Source: Poriferisocius sp965200775 (GTDB lineage Bacteria > Actinomycetota > Acidimicrobiia > Acidimicrobiales > Bin134). From it: 64,000 nucleotides of DNA. Shown here in pieces: positions 7,697 through 16,327 of the stretch (position 1 is the first letter of the stretch; every line of letters begins with the position of its first letter). Where the stretch lies: assembly GCA_965200775.1 (NCBI GenBank), contig OZ241383.1, positions 2,728,001-2,792,000 of the forward strand, in the 5' to 3' direction. The position numbers and the translations under genes were made by a program. Under the pieces are notes generated by a model. The model was not told where the DNA came from. It ran no database searches and saw nothing but the letters and a program-made list of their open reading frames with translations.

Positions 7697-8677
7697 TCAA
7701 GCCGGTTGGGCGGCCCAGAGAGCGAGGCAGCCTTCAATAGTCCGGGCCAGGGGAGACAGGCGGGCCTGAACCAGGCCCGGTGGCCCGATCAGGCACTGGA
7801 CCGCTGTCATTTGGGTGTGGCGCAACACCGGTAGCCGCATTCCCTTGGCCTCAACGTCGTCGGTACCCAAAGCGGCAGGGAGCCGTTGAGCCAGGATTGT
7901 GGCCAACCGCTGACCGCCAGGGGAGGTGAACCCCTCTGTTTCAAAGTAGGCCACCCGGCAAACTGGGGTTTCCGAGGGAATCAAGCCCAGGTACACATCC
8001 ACCGCCAGGCGATTGGCCTGATCAGCGCGTTCCGACTCCGACTCGTTGACTACCTCGCTCACCGTGGCCCCGGCACGCCGAAGGCCGGTGGCCAGCTCCC
8101 CGGCCACGGCTGCCATGGTGCCGTTGGTTCCGATCAATATGTGCTGCTCGGTAAGCCTTCGCGGGGCCTGCTGAAGCTGGGCCCGCTCCCTCACAGCGGC
8201 CACGGTGGCCGGGGATACCCGGGCCGCCATCCGCTTTATGGTCTCAACCGTTGCCGAATCACAAACTCCATCGGCGGCGAGACCGGCGTTGAGCTGGAAC
8301 TCCTTGGTTGCCGCCGAGGTGTTGGGTCCGAAGATGGCATCCACCCGACCGGCGTCGAAACCCAGGGCACCCAGTCGGAGTTGAAGCTCGGCTACGTCGT
8401 CGCCTCTCAGCATGGGTTGGCTCATGTATAGGTTTCGATCACCAAGAGACCATCCGGCCTCCTGCAGAGCAGCCCACGTATGGGGGCCGCAGATGCCGTC
8501 AACGGTGAGCCCCCGGCTGGCCTGGAAATCGGCTACAGCCGCTGCGGTGGAAGCGTCAAAGCACCCGTTGGCGGCGAGGGCCATGGCGAATCCTGCGGTG
8601 GCCAGCTTCTGTTGCAGCAACACCACGGAGTCGTTCTCGTGTCCCCTTTTCAGTGTGGGCAGTTGGTCGTCGGCCAC
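7697..8677 (-). CDS. cwlM: CwlM-like cytoplasmic amidase homologue with degenerate active site
   Basis: 326 residues with no signal peptide. Two peptidoglycan-binding type 1 domains lie at about 8-75 and 82-150 (VADFQASRGLTVDGICGPHTW; KEFQLNAGLAADGVCDS). They are followed by a domain shaped like N-acetylmuramoyl-L-alanine amidase type 3. The position between parB and trxA is that of mycobacterial cwlM, whose product regulates peptidoglycan synthesis rather than cutting it. Here the zinc-ligand motifs are absent: the DPGHGG position reads LIGTNGT, the SLHxN position reads GLIPS, and the PAVLVE position reads TAVQCLIG. An enzyme activity is therefore unlikely; a regulatory or scaffolding role is inferred. 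The start is a GTG without a strong ribosome site. Confidence 0.8.
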   Translation of the reverse strand: MADDQLPTLKRGHENDSVVLLQQKLATAGFAMALAANGCFDASTAAAVADFQASRGLTVDGICGPHTWAALQEAGWSLGDRNLYMSQPMLRGDDVAELQLRLGALGFDAGRVDAIFGPNTSAATKEFQLNAGLAADGVCDSATVETIKRMAARVSPATVAAVRERAQLQQAPRRLTEQHILIGTNGTMAAVAGELATGLRRAGATVSEVVNESESERADQANRLAVDVYLGLIPSETPVCRVAYFETEGFTSPGGQRLATILAQRLPAALGTDDVEAKGMRLPVLRHTQMTAVQCLIGPPGLVQARLSPLARTIEGCLALWAAQPA

Positions 8678-8704
8678 GGCCTGTTACCCCAGAGGTCGTG
8701 AGGG

Positions 8705-9034
8705 TCAGTAAGCGACGTCGCCGATCTCCTGGAGAAGTTGCTGCTTGCCCTTGGCACCGACGATTCGCTTCATCGGCTCCCCGTCCACGAACACGATCAG
8801 CGTGGGAATGCTCATCACCTGGTACTCCAGGGCGATGTCATGAGCGTCGTCCACGTTCAGCTTCGCCACCTTGAACACGTCTGCCTTCTCGACGGCGATT
8901 TCCTCCAGGATGGGAGCGATCATCTTGCACGGGCCGCACCACTCAGCCCAGAAATCAACAGCGATCGGTAGTTCCGAGCTGCCGATCACCTCGTGGAACG
9001 TCTCCATCGTGAGCGTCGTGATGCTCTCTGCCAT
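8705..9034 (-). CDS. trxA: Thioredoxin
   Basis: 109-residue thioredoxin with the active-site WAEWCGPCKMIAP motif and the cis-proline region MSIPTLIVF. It reduces disulfides in cytoplasmic proteins using electrons from TrxB. I chose the ATG at 9034 (MAESITTLT), which has GAAGGA about nine bases upstream; a 58-codon upstream extension is a low-complexity shadow. Same strand as trxB upstream and cwlM downstream. Confidence 0.96.
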   Translation of the reverse strand: MAESITTLTMETFHEVIGSSELPIAVDFWAEWCGPCKMIAPILEEIAVEKADVFKVAKLNVDDAHDIALEYQVMSIPTLIVFVDGEPMKRIVGAKGKQQLLQEIGDVAY

Positions 9035-9096
9035 GCTGTTGGATCCTTCGGTAGTCGGCTGTTGGGGCGCGGTCAGCCTATCAACGGCTGTTCGCC

Positions 9097-10068
9097 TTAG
9101 CCGTGTCCTGTCGATTCCAACCACCGCTCGGCGTCGATGGCGGCCATGCACCCCGATCCTGCGGCGGTAATTGCCTGACGGTAGAAGTCGTCCTGCGCAT
9201 CCCCGCACGCGAAAACCCCTTCCACATCGGTGCGGCTGGAGTCGGACTTGGTCACCAGGTACCCGTTGTCCTTTCGTTCGAGCTGGCCTTCAAACAAGTC
9301 GGTGTTGGGCCGGTGGCCGATGGCGATGAACAGTCCGGTCACGTCGAGGTCGGACTTCTCGCTGGTGAGCACGTTTTGGACTTCGAGCCCGGCGAGCTTC
9401 TCCTCTCCCCGGATTTCGGTCACAACATGGTTCCACAGGAACTCGATCCGATCGTTGGAGAATGCACGTTCCTGCATAATCTTGGACGCACGCAGCTCCT
9501 CTCTCCGGTGAATAACAGTAACTTTGGATGCAAACCGTGTCAAAAAGAGGGCTTCCTCCATTGCAGAGTCGCCCCCACCGACCACGGCAATGTGTTGGTC
9601 GCGGAAGAAGAACCCATCACAGGTGGCGCAGGTGGACAATCCATGGCCGATCAGCCGCTCCTCCGCTTCCATTCCCAGCATGAGCGACTGCGCTCCGGTG
9701 GACACGATCACCGCCCAGGCCCGGTAGGTGGGTTCGGGTGCGTGGGGGTCTCCGATCCAGATGCTGTGGGGCGGCCCGGAGAAATCGACCCGACTGACCT
9801 TCTTGGTGAGCATTTCGGCCCCGAATCGCTCAGCTTGGTCCCGGAACTTGACCATGAGCAGTGGTCCCTGCACCCCGTCGGGAAATCCGGGGTAGTTTTC
9901 CACATCGGTGGTCAGCATGAGCTGCCCGCCGGGCTGGTCGCTGGTGGATGACGGTTCACCCTCAATGACCAGGGGAGTGAGGTTGGCACGGGCGGCGTAG
10001 ATGGCCGCCGTCAACCCGGCCGGCCCCGAACCGATGATGACCACGTTGCGGATGTCCTTGTCGTCCAT
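9097..10068 (-). CDS. trxB: Thioredoxin-disulfide reductase
   Basis: 323-residue FAD/NADPH flavoprotein that recycles thioredoxin. The FAD-binding VVIIGSGPAGLTAAIYAARA is at the N-terminus, the redox motif CATCDG is mid-protein, the NADPH fold begins VVGGGDSAMEEALFL, and the C-terminal FAD motif ends GVFACGDAQ. The ATG at 10068 is best placed behind AGGAAG; a GTG lies one codon earlier. It overlaps the stop of the upstream small membrane protein by one base. Confidence 0.97.
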   Translation of the reverse strand: MDDKDIRNVVIIGSGPAGLTAAIYAARANLTPLVIEGEPSSTSDQPGGQLMLTTDVENYPGFPDGVQGPLLMVKFRDQAERFGAEMLTKKVSRVDFSGPPHSIWIGDPHAPEPTYRAWAVIVSTGAQSLMLGMEAEERLIGHGLSTCATCDGFFFRDQHIAVVGGGDSAMEEALFLTRFASKVTVIHRREELRASKIMQERAFSNDRIEFLWNHVVTEIRGEEKLAGLEVQNVLTSEKSDLDVTGLFIAIGHRPNTDLFEGQLERKDNGYLVTKSDSSRTDVEGVFACGDAQDDFYRQAITAAGSGCMAAIDAERWLESTGHG

Positions 10069-10403
10069 CACTTCCTACCGGGGCGTTTCGACCAGGCATA
10101 AAGCCCTAGTGAGAGGAATACCAGGCCCAGGATGCCGTGAGCTGCCCATGCTCGACCGGTGGCTGCTTCCAGGCCTCGCACCGCGGCGATTACCCCCAAT
10201 ACCAAAACGATGATCAGGGGAAACACGCCGAGGATGAGCCATGCCAGGGTGCGGGGAACACGCAGGACGGGGCCCGTGGTGACATCTCGAACCCTGTCCA
10301 CGCTGCGAACCACCGCGTCGGCAGCCTGCTCAGGCCAGTCGTCGGACAGCCCGAGGGTGGAGGAGGTCGTCGGTTCGTCCTTCGGCTCAGCGATTTCGGC
10401 CAT
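10068..10403 (-). CDS. Small membrane protein of unknown function
   Basis: 111 residues: a polar acidic N-terminus of about 45 residues, then two strongly hydrophobic segments (roughly 52-74 and 85-104), ending in WSKRPGRK. I do not recognise the family. It lies between the anti-sigma factor gene and trxB and overlaps trxB by one base, so it is probably transcribed with trxBA and cwlM. Two membrane spans with a cytoplasmic N-terminal tail are inferred from hydrophobicity. Confidence 0.7.
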   Translation of the reverse strand: MAEIAEPKDEPTTSSTLGLSDDWPEQAADAVVRSVDRVRDVTTGPVLRVPRTLAWLILGVFPLIIVLVLGVIAAVRGLEAATGRAWAAHGILGLVFLSLGLYAWSKRPGRK

Positions 10404-10500
10404 TGGCTTTCAGACTATCGCCCACCGTTCCCCCATCGGATATTCGGCCCGGATCGGACATCTGCCTGGATCCTGCCCCCCGCCTGTAGCGGTCGAACCC

Positions 10501-11895
10501 CTATGGGGTAGGCACGATCAAGTCAACGATCCGGCATTCCGGCGGCGAGGTGGTCTGAACGATCAGGAGGTGCTCCTCGATGAGGTAAATCGACACCACG
10601 ACCAGGGTCTCTTCCACCTCGGCCCGGAATTGGTCCACCAGCTCAAAACCGTCGCCAGGGAGCGGAAGGGCAGGCTCGTCTCCCTGTGAAGGGAGGGTGA
10701 GTCGGACTTCGCTTGACGGTCGAGAAACTTGATCGTCGGTTGGTGGCTCAACGGGCTCGTCGTCGCGATCTGCGATATTGGTCTTGTCACCGGTTTCTTG
10801 AGGATCGGTCTCATCTTCGAGCGGCGAGGGGCAAAGCAGCTCGGTGTCCGAAAGCAGCGTTCCTGTCGTGCCGAAGACGGGAAGGCGGCCTGTGACCGTC
10901 ACTTCTTCGGCCAAACTCACCGCATGGGTGGTTAGATCGTCGGTTGTTCTGAACACCAGCACAGAATCGCCGGAGTCGTCGGTAGTCTCGGTGGGCTCGA
11001 ATGGGCGATCTGGATCCGAATCGCCGGAGTCGTCGGTAGTCTCGGTGGGCTCGGTTGGGTCGTCGGGGCTTGGTTCGTCCGGCGAGCCTTCGTCTGTTGG
11101 GGGGTCTTGGGGCGGGGAGTCCGCGGGCGCAGCGTCATCCGACGCAACCTCACCTGGGGACTCTTGAAGGGGAACATCGGCGGCGAAAGACCCTCCGTCT
11201 TGGGCCATGGCCTCGGCTTCTTCCACCTCGGGTGCAATCTCCAGCGTGGCCTCATCAGCCCTTTCCGGGCCGGCGGCAAGCATCTCGCCGCCGCCATCAT
11301 CGGCACCTCCACCGTAGGTACCTGCATCATCGGCACTGGTGCTCGAAGATTCCGGCGCGCTCTCGGGAACCCCACTGGCACTGTCCTCGGCCGGCACTTC
11401 GAAATCGCTAGTCGTCGCCTGTGTACTGCCACCGGTCACATACTGGTCGTCGTCTGTCCCTTGCCCGCCGCCCAATCGGTAAATCGTCACCCCCGCGGTG
11501 GCCATTGCGATCATGAGCGCCGCGGCAACCAGAACTCGCCGGGTAGCCGGGAGGAGGCGGCGTCTCCGGGCGTCCTCGATGGAAAGAACAGGAGCCTGAT
11601 AGCCCAGGGCTTGTGCGATCATGTGGTCTCGCACGGCCTCGGCGGGCGGTTCCACCGAGGTGGCAACCTGGGCCTTGATGGTTCGGAGTTCCTCCACCCG
11701 GGCCTGCAGTTCGGGATAGTCGGCTACGAACGCAACCTCGTAATTGGTGGCTTCCCCGTCCAGATAAGCGGAGGCCAACTCGTCCTGCTCTCGCGGCGAC
11801 ATGTAACCGGGGCGGTCGCTCATGGCGTCGTAGCGCGCAGGGTCATCGCTCGTGGCATTGCCATCGATGGGGTCATCGGTCGGAAAGTCACTCAT
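10501..11895 (-). CDS. Membrane anti-sigma factor with long acidic outer domain
   Basis: 464 residues. An N-terminal anti-sigma domain of about 110 residues (REQDELASAYLDGEATNYEV) is followed by one transmembrane segment VLVAAALMIAMATAGVTIY, and then about 300 residues rich in Asp, Glu, Ser, Thr and Pro with few hydrophobics. No zinc HxxxCxxC motif is seen. It starts at ATG 11895, overlapping the sigma factor gene by eight bases, the usual sigma/anti-sigma coupling. The outer part contains a perfect 36-bp direct repeat (10964-10999 and 11018-11053, offset 54 bp) coding for EPTETTDDSGDS twice. By position it corresponds to the SigM anti-sigma factor of mycobacteria. Confidence 0.78.
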   Translation of the reverse strand: MSDFPTDDPIDGNATSDDPARYDAMSDRPGYMSPREQDELASAYLDGEATNYEVAFVADYPELQARVEELRTIKAQVATSVEPPAEAVRDHMIAQALGYQAPVLSIEDARRRRLLPATRRVLVAAALMIAMATAGVTIYRLGGGQGTDDDQYVTGGSTQATTSDFEVPAEDSASGVPESAPESSSTSADDAGTYGGGADDGGGEMLAAGPERADEATLEIAPEVEEAEAMAQDGGSFAADVPLQESPGEVASDDAAPADSPPQDPPTDEGSPDEPSPDDPTEPTETTDDSGDSDPDRPFEPTETTDDSGDSVLVFRTTDDLTTHAVSLAEEVTVTGRLPVFGTTGTLLSDTELLCPSPLEDETDPQETGDKTNIADRDDEPVEPPTDDQVSRPSSEVRLTLPSQGDEPALPLPGDGFELVDQFRAEVEETLVVVSIYLIEEHLLIVQTTSPPECRIVDLIVPTP

Positions 11896-12466
11896 GGTCG
11901 TCCTGGGTGGGACGTTCGCTGGTGGTGTTCTGGTTCCCGCCCAATAATTCGGCCAGGTGCCTTCGCCCCCGGGAGATACGGGACCGGACCGTCCCCGGCG
12001 GGATGCCCAGCTCGTCGGCAATCTTCTCGTAGCTCATACCGAGCTGGTCGCACAGCACCACCGGCACCCGGAACACCTGGTCGAGTTGGGCCAAGGCAGT
12101 GTCAATGTCCAAGCGCAGGGCAACCGACTCCGCCACCGAACTCCCCGATGCCATCAGGGGTTGCTCCTCTACCGGGCTCGGCACAGGCCTGCGTCCCCGC
12201 CTTCTCAACTCGTCCAGGCATGCGTTGGTCACCACTCGGTGCATCCAGGTGGTGAACCGGGATCGGCCGTCGAACCGGTCGATGCGCCTGGCCAGGGTGA
12301 TGAGCGCCTCCTGGGCGGCGTCCATGGCATCGGCCTCGTTGCCCGCCAGTCGTCGACAGACGCTGTAGATCTGGTTGTAATGCCGTCTCAGCAGAGCATC
12401 GAGGGCTTTCTGGTCACCCTTTTGTGCTCTCCCGACCAGCTCCGAGTCGTCTGCGCTGCTTATGAT
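11888..12466 (-). CDS. sigM: ECF RNA polymerase sigma factor, SigM-like
   Basis: About 192 residues if read from 12466. Region 2 is visible as LDALLRRHYNQIYSVCRRLAGNEADAMDAAQEALI and TTWMHRVVTNACLDELRRRG, and region 4 as LPVVLCDQLGMSYEKIADELG with VRSRISRGRRHLAELL. The first ATG (12325) would cut region 2 in half. The frame stays open and homologous for 47 more codons, but no ATG, GTG or TTG occurs there, only ATC/ATA at 12464-12466 and 12461-12463 behind AAGGG. The start is therefore uncertain: a rare start codon or a local indel. It sits where sigM lies in mycobacteria and overlaps its anti-sigma gene. Confidence 0.82.
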   Translation of the reverse strand: MISSADDSELVGRAQKGDQKALDALLRRHYNQIYSVCRRLAGNEADAMDAAQEALITLARRIDRFDGRSRFTTWMHRVVTNACLDELRRRGRRPVPSPVEEQPLMASGSSVAESVALRLDIDTALAQLDQVFRVPVVLCDQLGMSYEKIADELGIPPGTVRSRISRGRRHLAELLGGNQNTTSERPTQDDHE

Positions 12467-13340
12467 GCCCTTGAGGGTACCGACCTGAACCCCGAATTTG
12501 GGATTTGAAACTCTTGAGGTGGTGCCGTCTCGACTGGCATTCGCTTGCCCGGGAACTTTGTTTGCCGCTCGTGTACCGCTAGCTGGGCACCGATGTTCGG
12601 GAATTGGAGAGACGCTCGTAGAGGCTCCGTAGCTCGGGGCTGATCAAGTCGTGTACTTCATGTTGGCCGGCCTCCTGGCGAAGCAGGTTCTCCAGTTCGG
12701 CCATCACCTGGCGTACCTCGAATGGGCTTTCGGCCGCGGCTGCGGCCAGGAATCGATAGCGGTAGCACTGTTCGCACACCCCGACCAACCGGAGGCTGAC
12801 CATCGCAGCCCACCGGGCCCCGTCAGCGTCACCGGCTTGCAGGCATTTCTCGGCCAGGTCATGGGCTGTGTTGTCAATCAGGCAGTCGATATGGGTTCGC
12901 AGACCGAAGTCGGCCCACCTGTACATGCCTCCGGTGCCACCGGTGAACGGAGTACCTCGAACCAGTTCCAGGGCAGCGCGAAGGTGTCTTCTGCTGTCTT
13001 CATCCGTGTCCGACCGAGCAGCGGAAACGAGCGCATTGAACCGATCGACGTCGGTCCCTACTCCCGGCCTCAGTCGGTAGACACCCTCAGGGCTGACCCG
13101 GGGAAGGTACGCCCGCCCGTCGTCGTCGTAACCCAACGCCTGACGGGCACGGCTCGCGGTGTTGGCGAATGTCGCATCGGATGGTGGATCGTCCGGGGGC
13201 CAGATGTGGGCCTTTAGCTGATCCCGGTCGGCACCTTCGGGATGGAAAGCCAGGTAGGCCACCAGGTCCTGGGCTCGACGTGAGGTGAATCGATCGGCCG
13301 CTCCCCGCACTTCCACCGGACCAAGCACCAGGACCTCGAT

Positions 13341-13429
13341 GTTGTTTTGGTGTTCGGGTTGTGGGTTGGGGGCTGGTGGGTGGTTGGCTGGTTGTTTTGG
13401 TGTTCGGGTTGTGGGTTGGGGGCCGGTGG
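13341..13429 (+). repeat. 50-bp tandem duplication causing a frameshift
   Basis: Bases 13341-13379 recur at 13391-13429 with one mismatch, exactly 50 bp apart. Because 50 is not a multiple of three, the extra copy throws the minus-strand gene out of frame. Removing one unit joins PAPNPQPEHQNN directly to IEVLVLGPVEVRG in one frame. The duplicated copy otherwise reads a Thr/His/Gln/Pro repeat foreign to the family. Confidence 0.9.
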
Positions 13430-14210
13430 AGTCATGAGTTCCTCGATTGCTTCAACGTCGGCGGGTGACAACCCAGCCGGTTTCAACCTCAGCCCCATCG
13501 GTTCCAACAGCAAGGACTCGGATTCAACCCAGGCCGACCAGGCAGCGTGGTCCAGCCCGTGGCCGACGACACAAACCGATTCCCCGCACGCTCGCAGAAC
13601 CCGGGTCGCCTCGTCATCGGTCAACCGGCTGGGCAGCAGGACCACAACCGGATGCCAAGGCTCCCCGCTGTTCCCGAACCTGGTCTTGGTATCGGGCAGA
13701 TCGCTTCCTTGCAAGGCTCGAATCAGGCGGCTTTGGTGTTCGATCCACTCGACAGCGGCGTTCGCATCAGGGACATATGTGATCCGCTCGAACTCACCAA
13801 GCCGTCGGCCGAATCCCACGCAAGCCACCGACAGCTCATCAGCGAGATGGCTGCCGGCCAACTGGATGGCCATGGCGGCACACAGGTCATTGATCGCTTC
13901 CGGCTCGCCGTCCAAATTGAGCGAGTTCATGTGCTCCAGGTTCAACAAGAACTCGCTGCCGGCACTCTCTCCAATGGTGACGAGGGTGGGGAGCGGCGCC
14001 GGAACGCCTTCGGCTTCGGATTGGAGATCGCCGGTTGTGGAGTTCCCCGTCAGGCTCCACTGTTGCTGGTTCTCATTGGTTGAGATGCCGGTAGGTGCCT
14101 CAGCGGGGTTCTCCAGCAGTATCGACACCTCATCGGACCCGAGGTACGCGCCAACCACTTGTGGCGGTGGGTTGTCGGCGACGAGGGAGGACATAACCCG
14201 CAGCGAGGCG

Positions 14211-15295
14211 TCTAGGTGTACTCGGCCGGGATGTTGGTGACGGTTTGACGTGATGAGGATCTTCTGAGTGATGTGGGGATTGCCGTTTCCACTCACCAAG
14301 AGGTCCTCATGTCTCACCGTAACGCTCGACTCACGCCGTTCGCCCGTCGGTTGATTGTTGAACGCGTCCAAGCAGGCCAGCCCGTCGCTCATGTCGCGAA
14401 GGCAATGGGTGTTTCGCGCCAGTGCGCTCATCGCTGGATCAACCGATTCAACGAGGCCGGCGACGAAGGCCTCGAGGACCGTTCTTGGCGACCGCATCGG
14501 TGCCCCAACCAGACTCCCCTCTGACGTCGAGGAGAAGGTGCTTGCCGCTCGACGCGAGCACCGGACCGGCCCCGATCAGCTCACCTACGAAGTCGGGGTG
14601 CCGGCGCGAACCATCAGCCGGATCTTGCGACGCAACGGAGTCCCACGGTTGCACGACTGCGACCCAATGACCGGCGAGGTGATCCGGGCCTCGAAGACAA
14701 CCACGATCCGCTACGAACGCGACCGGCCCGGCGAACTCGTCCATATGGACCTCAAGAAGCTCAGCCGGATCCCACCCGGTGGTGGCTGGAAAGCCCACGG
14801 CCGACAGATGGGCTCAACAAGCGAACGCAAGAAGACCAAGATCGGCTACGACTACATCCACTCGATCGTCGATGACCACAGCCGCCTCGCGTACTCCGAG
14901 ATCCACGACGACGAAAAGGGCGAGACCTGCGCCGAGTTCTTCGAGCGCGCCATCGAGTTCTTCGCCAGCCACGGCATCACGATCGAGCCGGTGATGACCG
15001 ACAACCACTGGAGCTACAAGCACACCACCCGCCTAGCGAGCTCATCGACAGCATCGGCACAACCCACAAATTCATCCGACCCCACTGCCCCTGGCAGAAC
15101 GGCAAAGTCGAACGCTTCAACCGCACCCTCCAAACCGAATGGGCCTACCGGCAAGTCATCGAAACCAACGACACCCGCTCAGCAGCCTTGCCAGACTTCC
15201 TCCACCGCTACAACCACCACCGACGGCACCACACCCTCAGAGGACACCCACCCATCAGCCGACTGTCACCAACCTGATAGCCGAATACACCTAGA
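14211..15295 (+). mobile_element. IS481-family insertion sequence
   Basis: About 1085 bp. The ends are imperfect inverted repeats of roughly 30 bp: the left end begins TCTAGGTGTACTCGG (14211) and the right end reads TCTAGGTGTATTCGG on the opposite strand (15295 inward); both continue to GTTGGTGAC, with one further matching GT. Inside is a DDE transposase of the IS481 type. The element lies within the BTAD gene. I could not see a convincing target-site duplication. The size and single transposase fit IS481. Confidence 0.82.
14309..15277 (+). pseudogene. IS481-family transposase, frameshifted
   Basis: Begins SHRNARLTPFARRLIVERV with the helix-turn-helix GQPVAHVAKAMGVSRQCAHRW typical of IS481, continues with the integrase core (LVHMDLKKLSRIP; DDHSRLAYSEIHDDE; VMTDNHWSYK) and ends with FIRPHCPWQNGKVERFNRTLQ and the terminal HHRRHHTLRGHPP. 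These pieces lie in three frames. A shift at the four-C run 14516-14519 makes a premature stop after NQTPL, and a second near 15035 moves out of frame before ELIDSIGTTHKF. Programmed frameshifting is not usual for IS481, so decay or sequencing error is more likely. The ATG at 14309 has an AGAGG upstream. Confidence 0.85.
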
Positions 15296-16327
15296 TCGGT
15301 GGGCGCGATCGGGGTCGGATGCGTCGCGCAGCTCTTGTTCCAGGCGGGACGCCTCGTCACTGAGTGGAACCGGATACGTTCGTCGGGAAGCCGCAGTCTG
15401 GACCGTCGCAGCCGGGCCAGCATCCAGCCCAAGCTGGTGGCAAACACCCCGAGGCCACCAATGGCGAAAACCGTCTGTGAACTCGGGACCGACCGGCCCT
15501 CGGTTTTGCTCGGCGCCACAGAGTCGTCAACGGTTGGCTCCAGGGCGGGCTGGATGGTGTGAATCACGTCCAGGTTGGATTGGAATGTATCGGTTGTAAC
15601 TTCCGGGTCGTCGAGGTGCAGAACGATTGAATCCCCTTCGGTGTCCCCATTGTCCTCGGTGATAGGGCTGGGGTGGAGGACGAATACCTCCCCCATCGGT
15701 TGGCGTCGCCCAGAAACTGTTCGGCCAGCGCTTGTTGCCCGAGACGCTGTTCGGCGGCTTGAACGATGGTCTCGTCAATGACGATGGGGGCAAGAAGCTT
15801 GTGGTTGTCGGCGATAGCGGTCCCTCCCTGCTGGGTTGCGAACGTGATGACCAGAGCGGTGCCGATCACCCGAGCCGAGAGCTGCTGAACGAACCGGGGA
15901 ATGAACAGCACTCGGGGAGCCACTCGGCCGTGGAAGTGAGCCCACATCTCAACGCCGGCCCCGACGAGCACTTGCAGCCAGAGAACCCAGAGCGCAATCG
16001 AGATCCCCATCAGGAAGAGGGAGGAGGGAATCACTCCGGCCCGGGATATTCCAATCGCGCCCGTTCCACTCGGAGTGGTCTGAGGAAGAGGCCACCCCAT
16101 CCCGAAGATGAGAAAAACCGGGATGCCCACCAGCAAGGCAACCAACAGTCCGGCAGAGGAGAGGCTGCTGCTCAGGTAGGCTCGATTTTCTCCGCTCCAG
16201 TTCATTCATATCCTCCATGTCTCGACTGCGTGGGCAGTGGCAGTTCCTACTATCGGACCCGAGTCGATGCCGAGCAGTCGGCAAACTCCGAAGTGAGCCA
16301 ACTCACTGGGCCGAATCGAGGCGGCGG

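Larger units (their letters stand above)
12579..16205 (-). pseudogene. Disrupted gene for a large membrane protein with C-terminal BTAD regulatory domain
   Basis: One ancestral gene read from 16205 to 12579 in four or more pieces. The N-terminal piece (16205 to about 15690) has two or three membrane segments. The next (to about 15300) has a further membrane segment and basic RLRRSRLRLP. An IS481 element then interrupts it. The third piece (about 14210 to 13390) begins ASLRVMSSLVADNPPPQ, and the last piece (from about 13340) is a bacterial transcriptional activator (BTAD/SARP) domain starting VLVLGPVEVRG. Frame breaks: a five-C run at 15690-15694, a one-base shift near 15362, the IS element, and a 50-bp tandem duplication at 13341-13440. 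Such proteins often neighbour Tad/CpaE ATPases in Acidimicrobiia, as here. It starts behind GGAGGAT. Confidence 0.82.

Noticed and set aside
14210..14497. Start of the BTAD-gene middle piece at 14497
   Set aside because: The first 90 or so codons are antisense to the insertion sequence, not part of the gene.
14273..14524. Intact small helix-turn-helix regulator
   Set aside because: It is the N-terminal piece of the IS481 transposase, cut by a frameshift.
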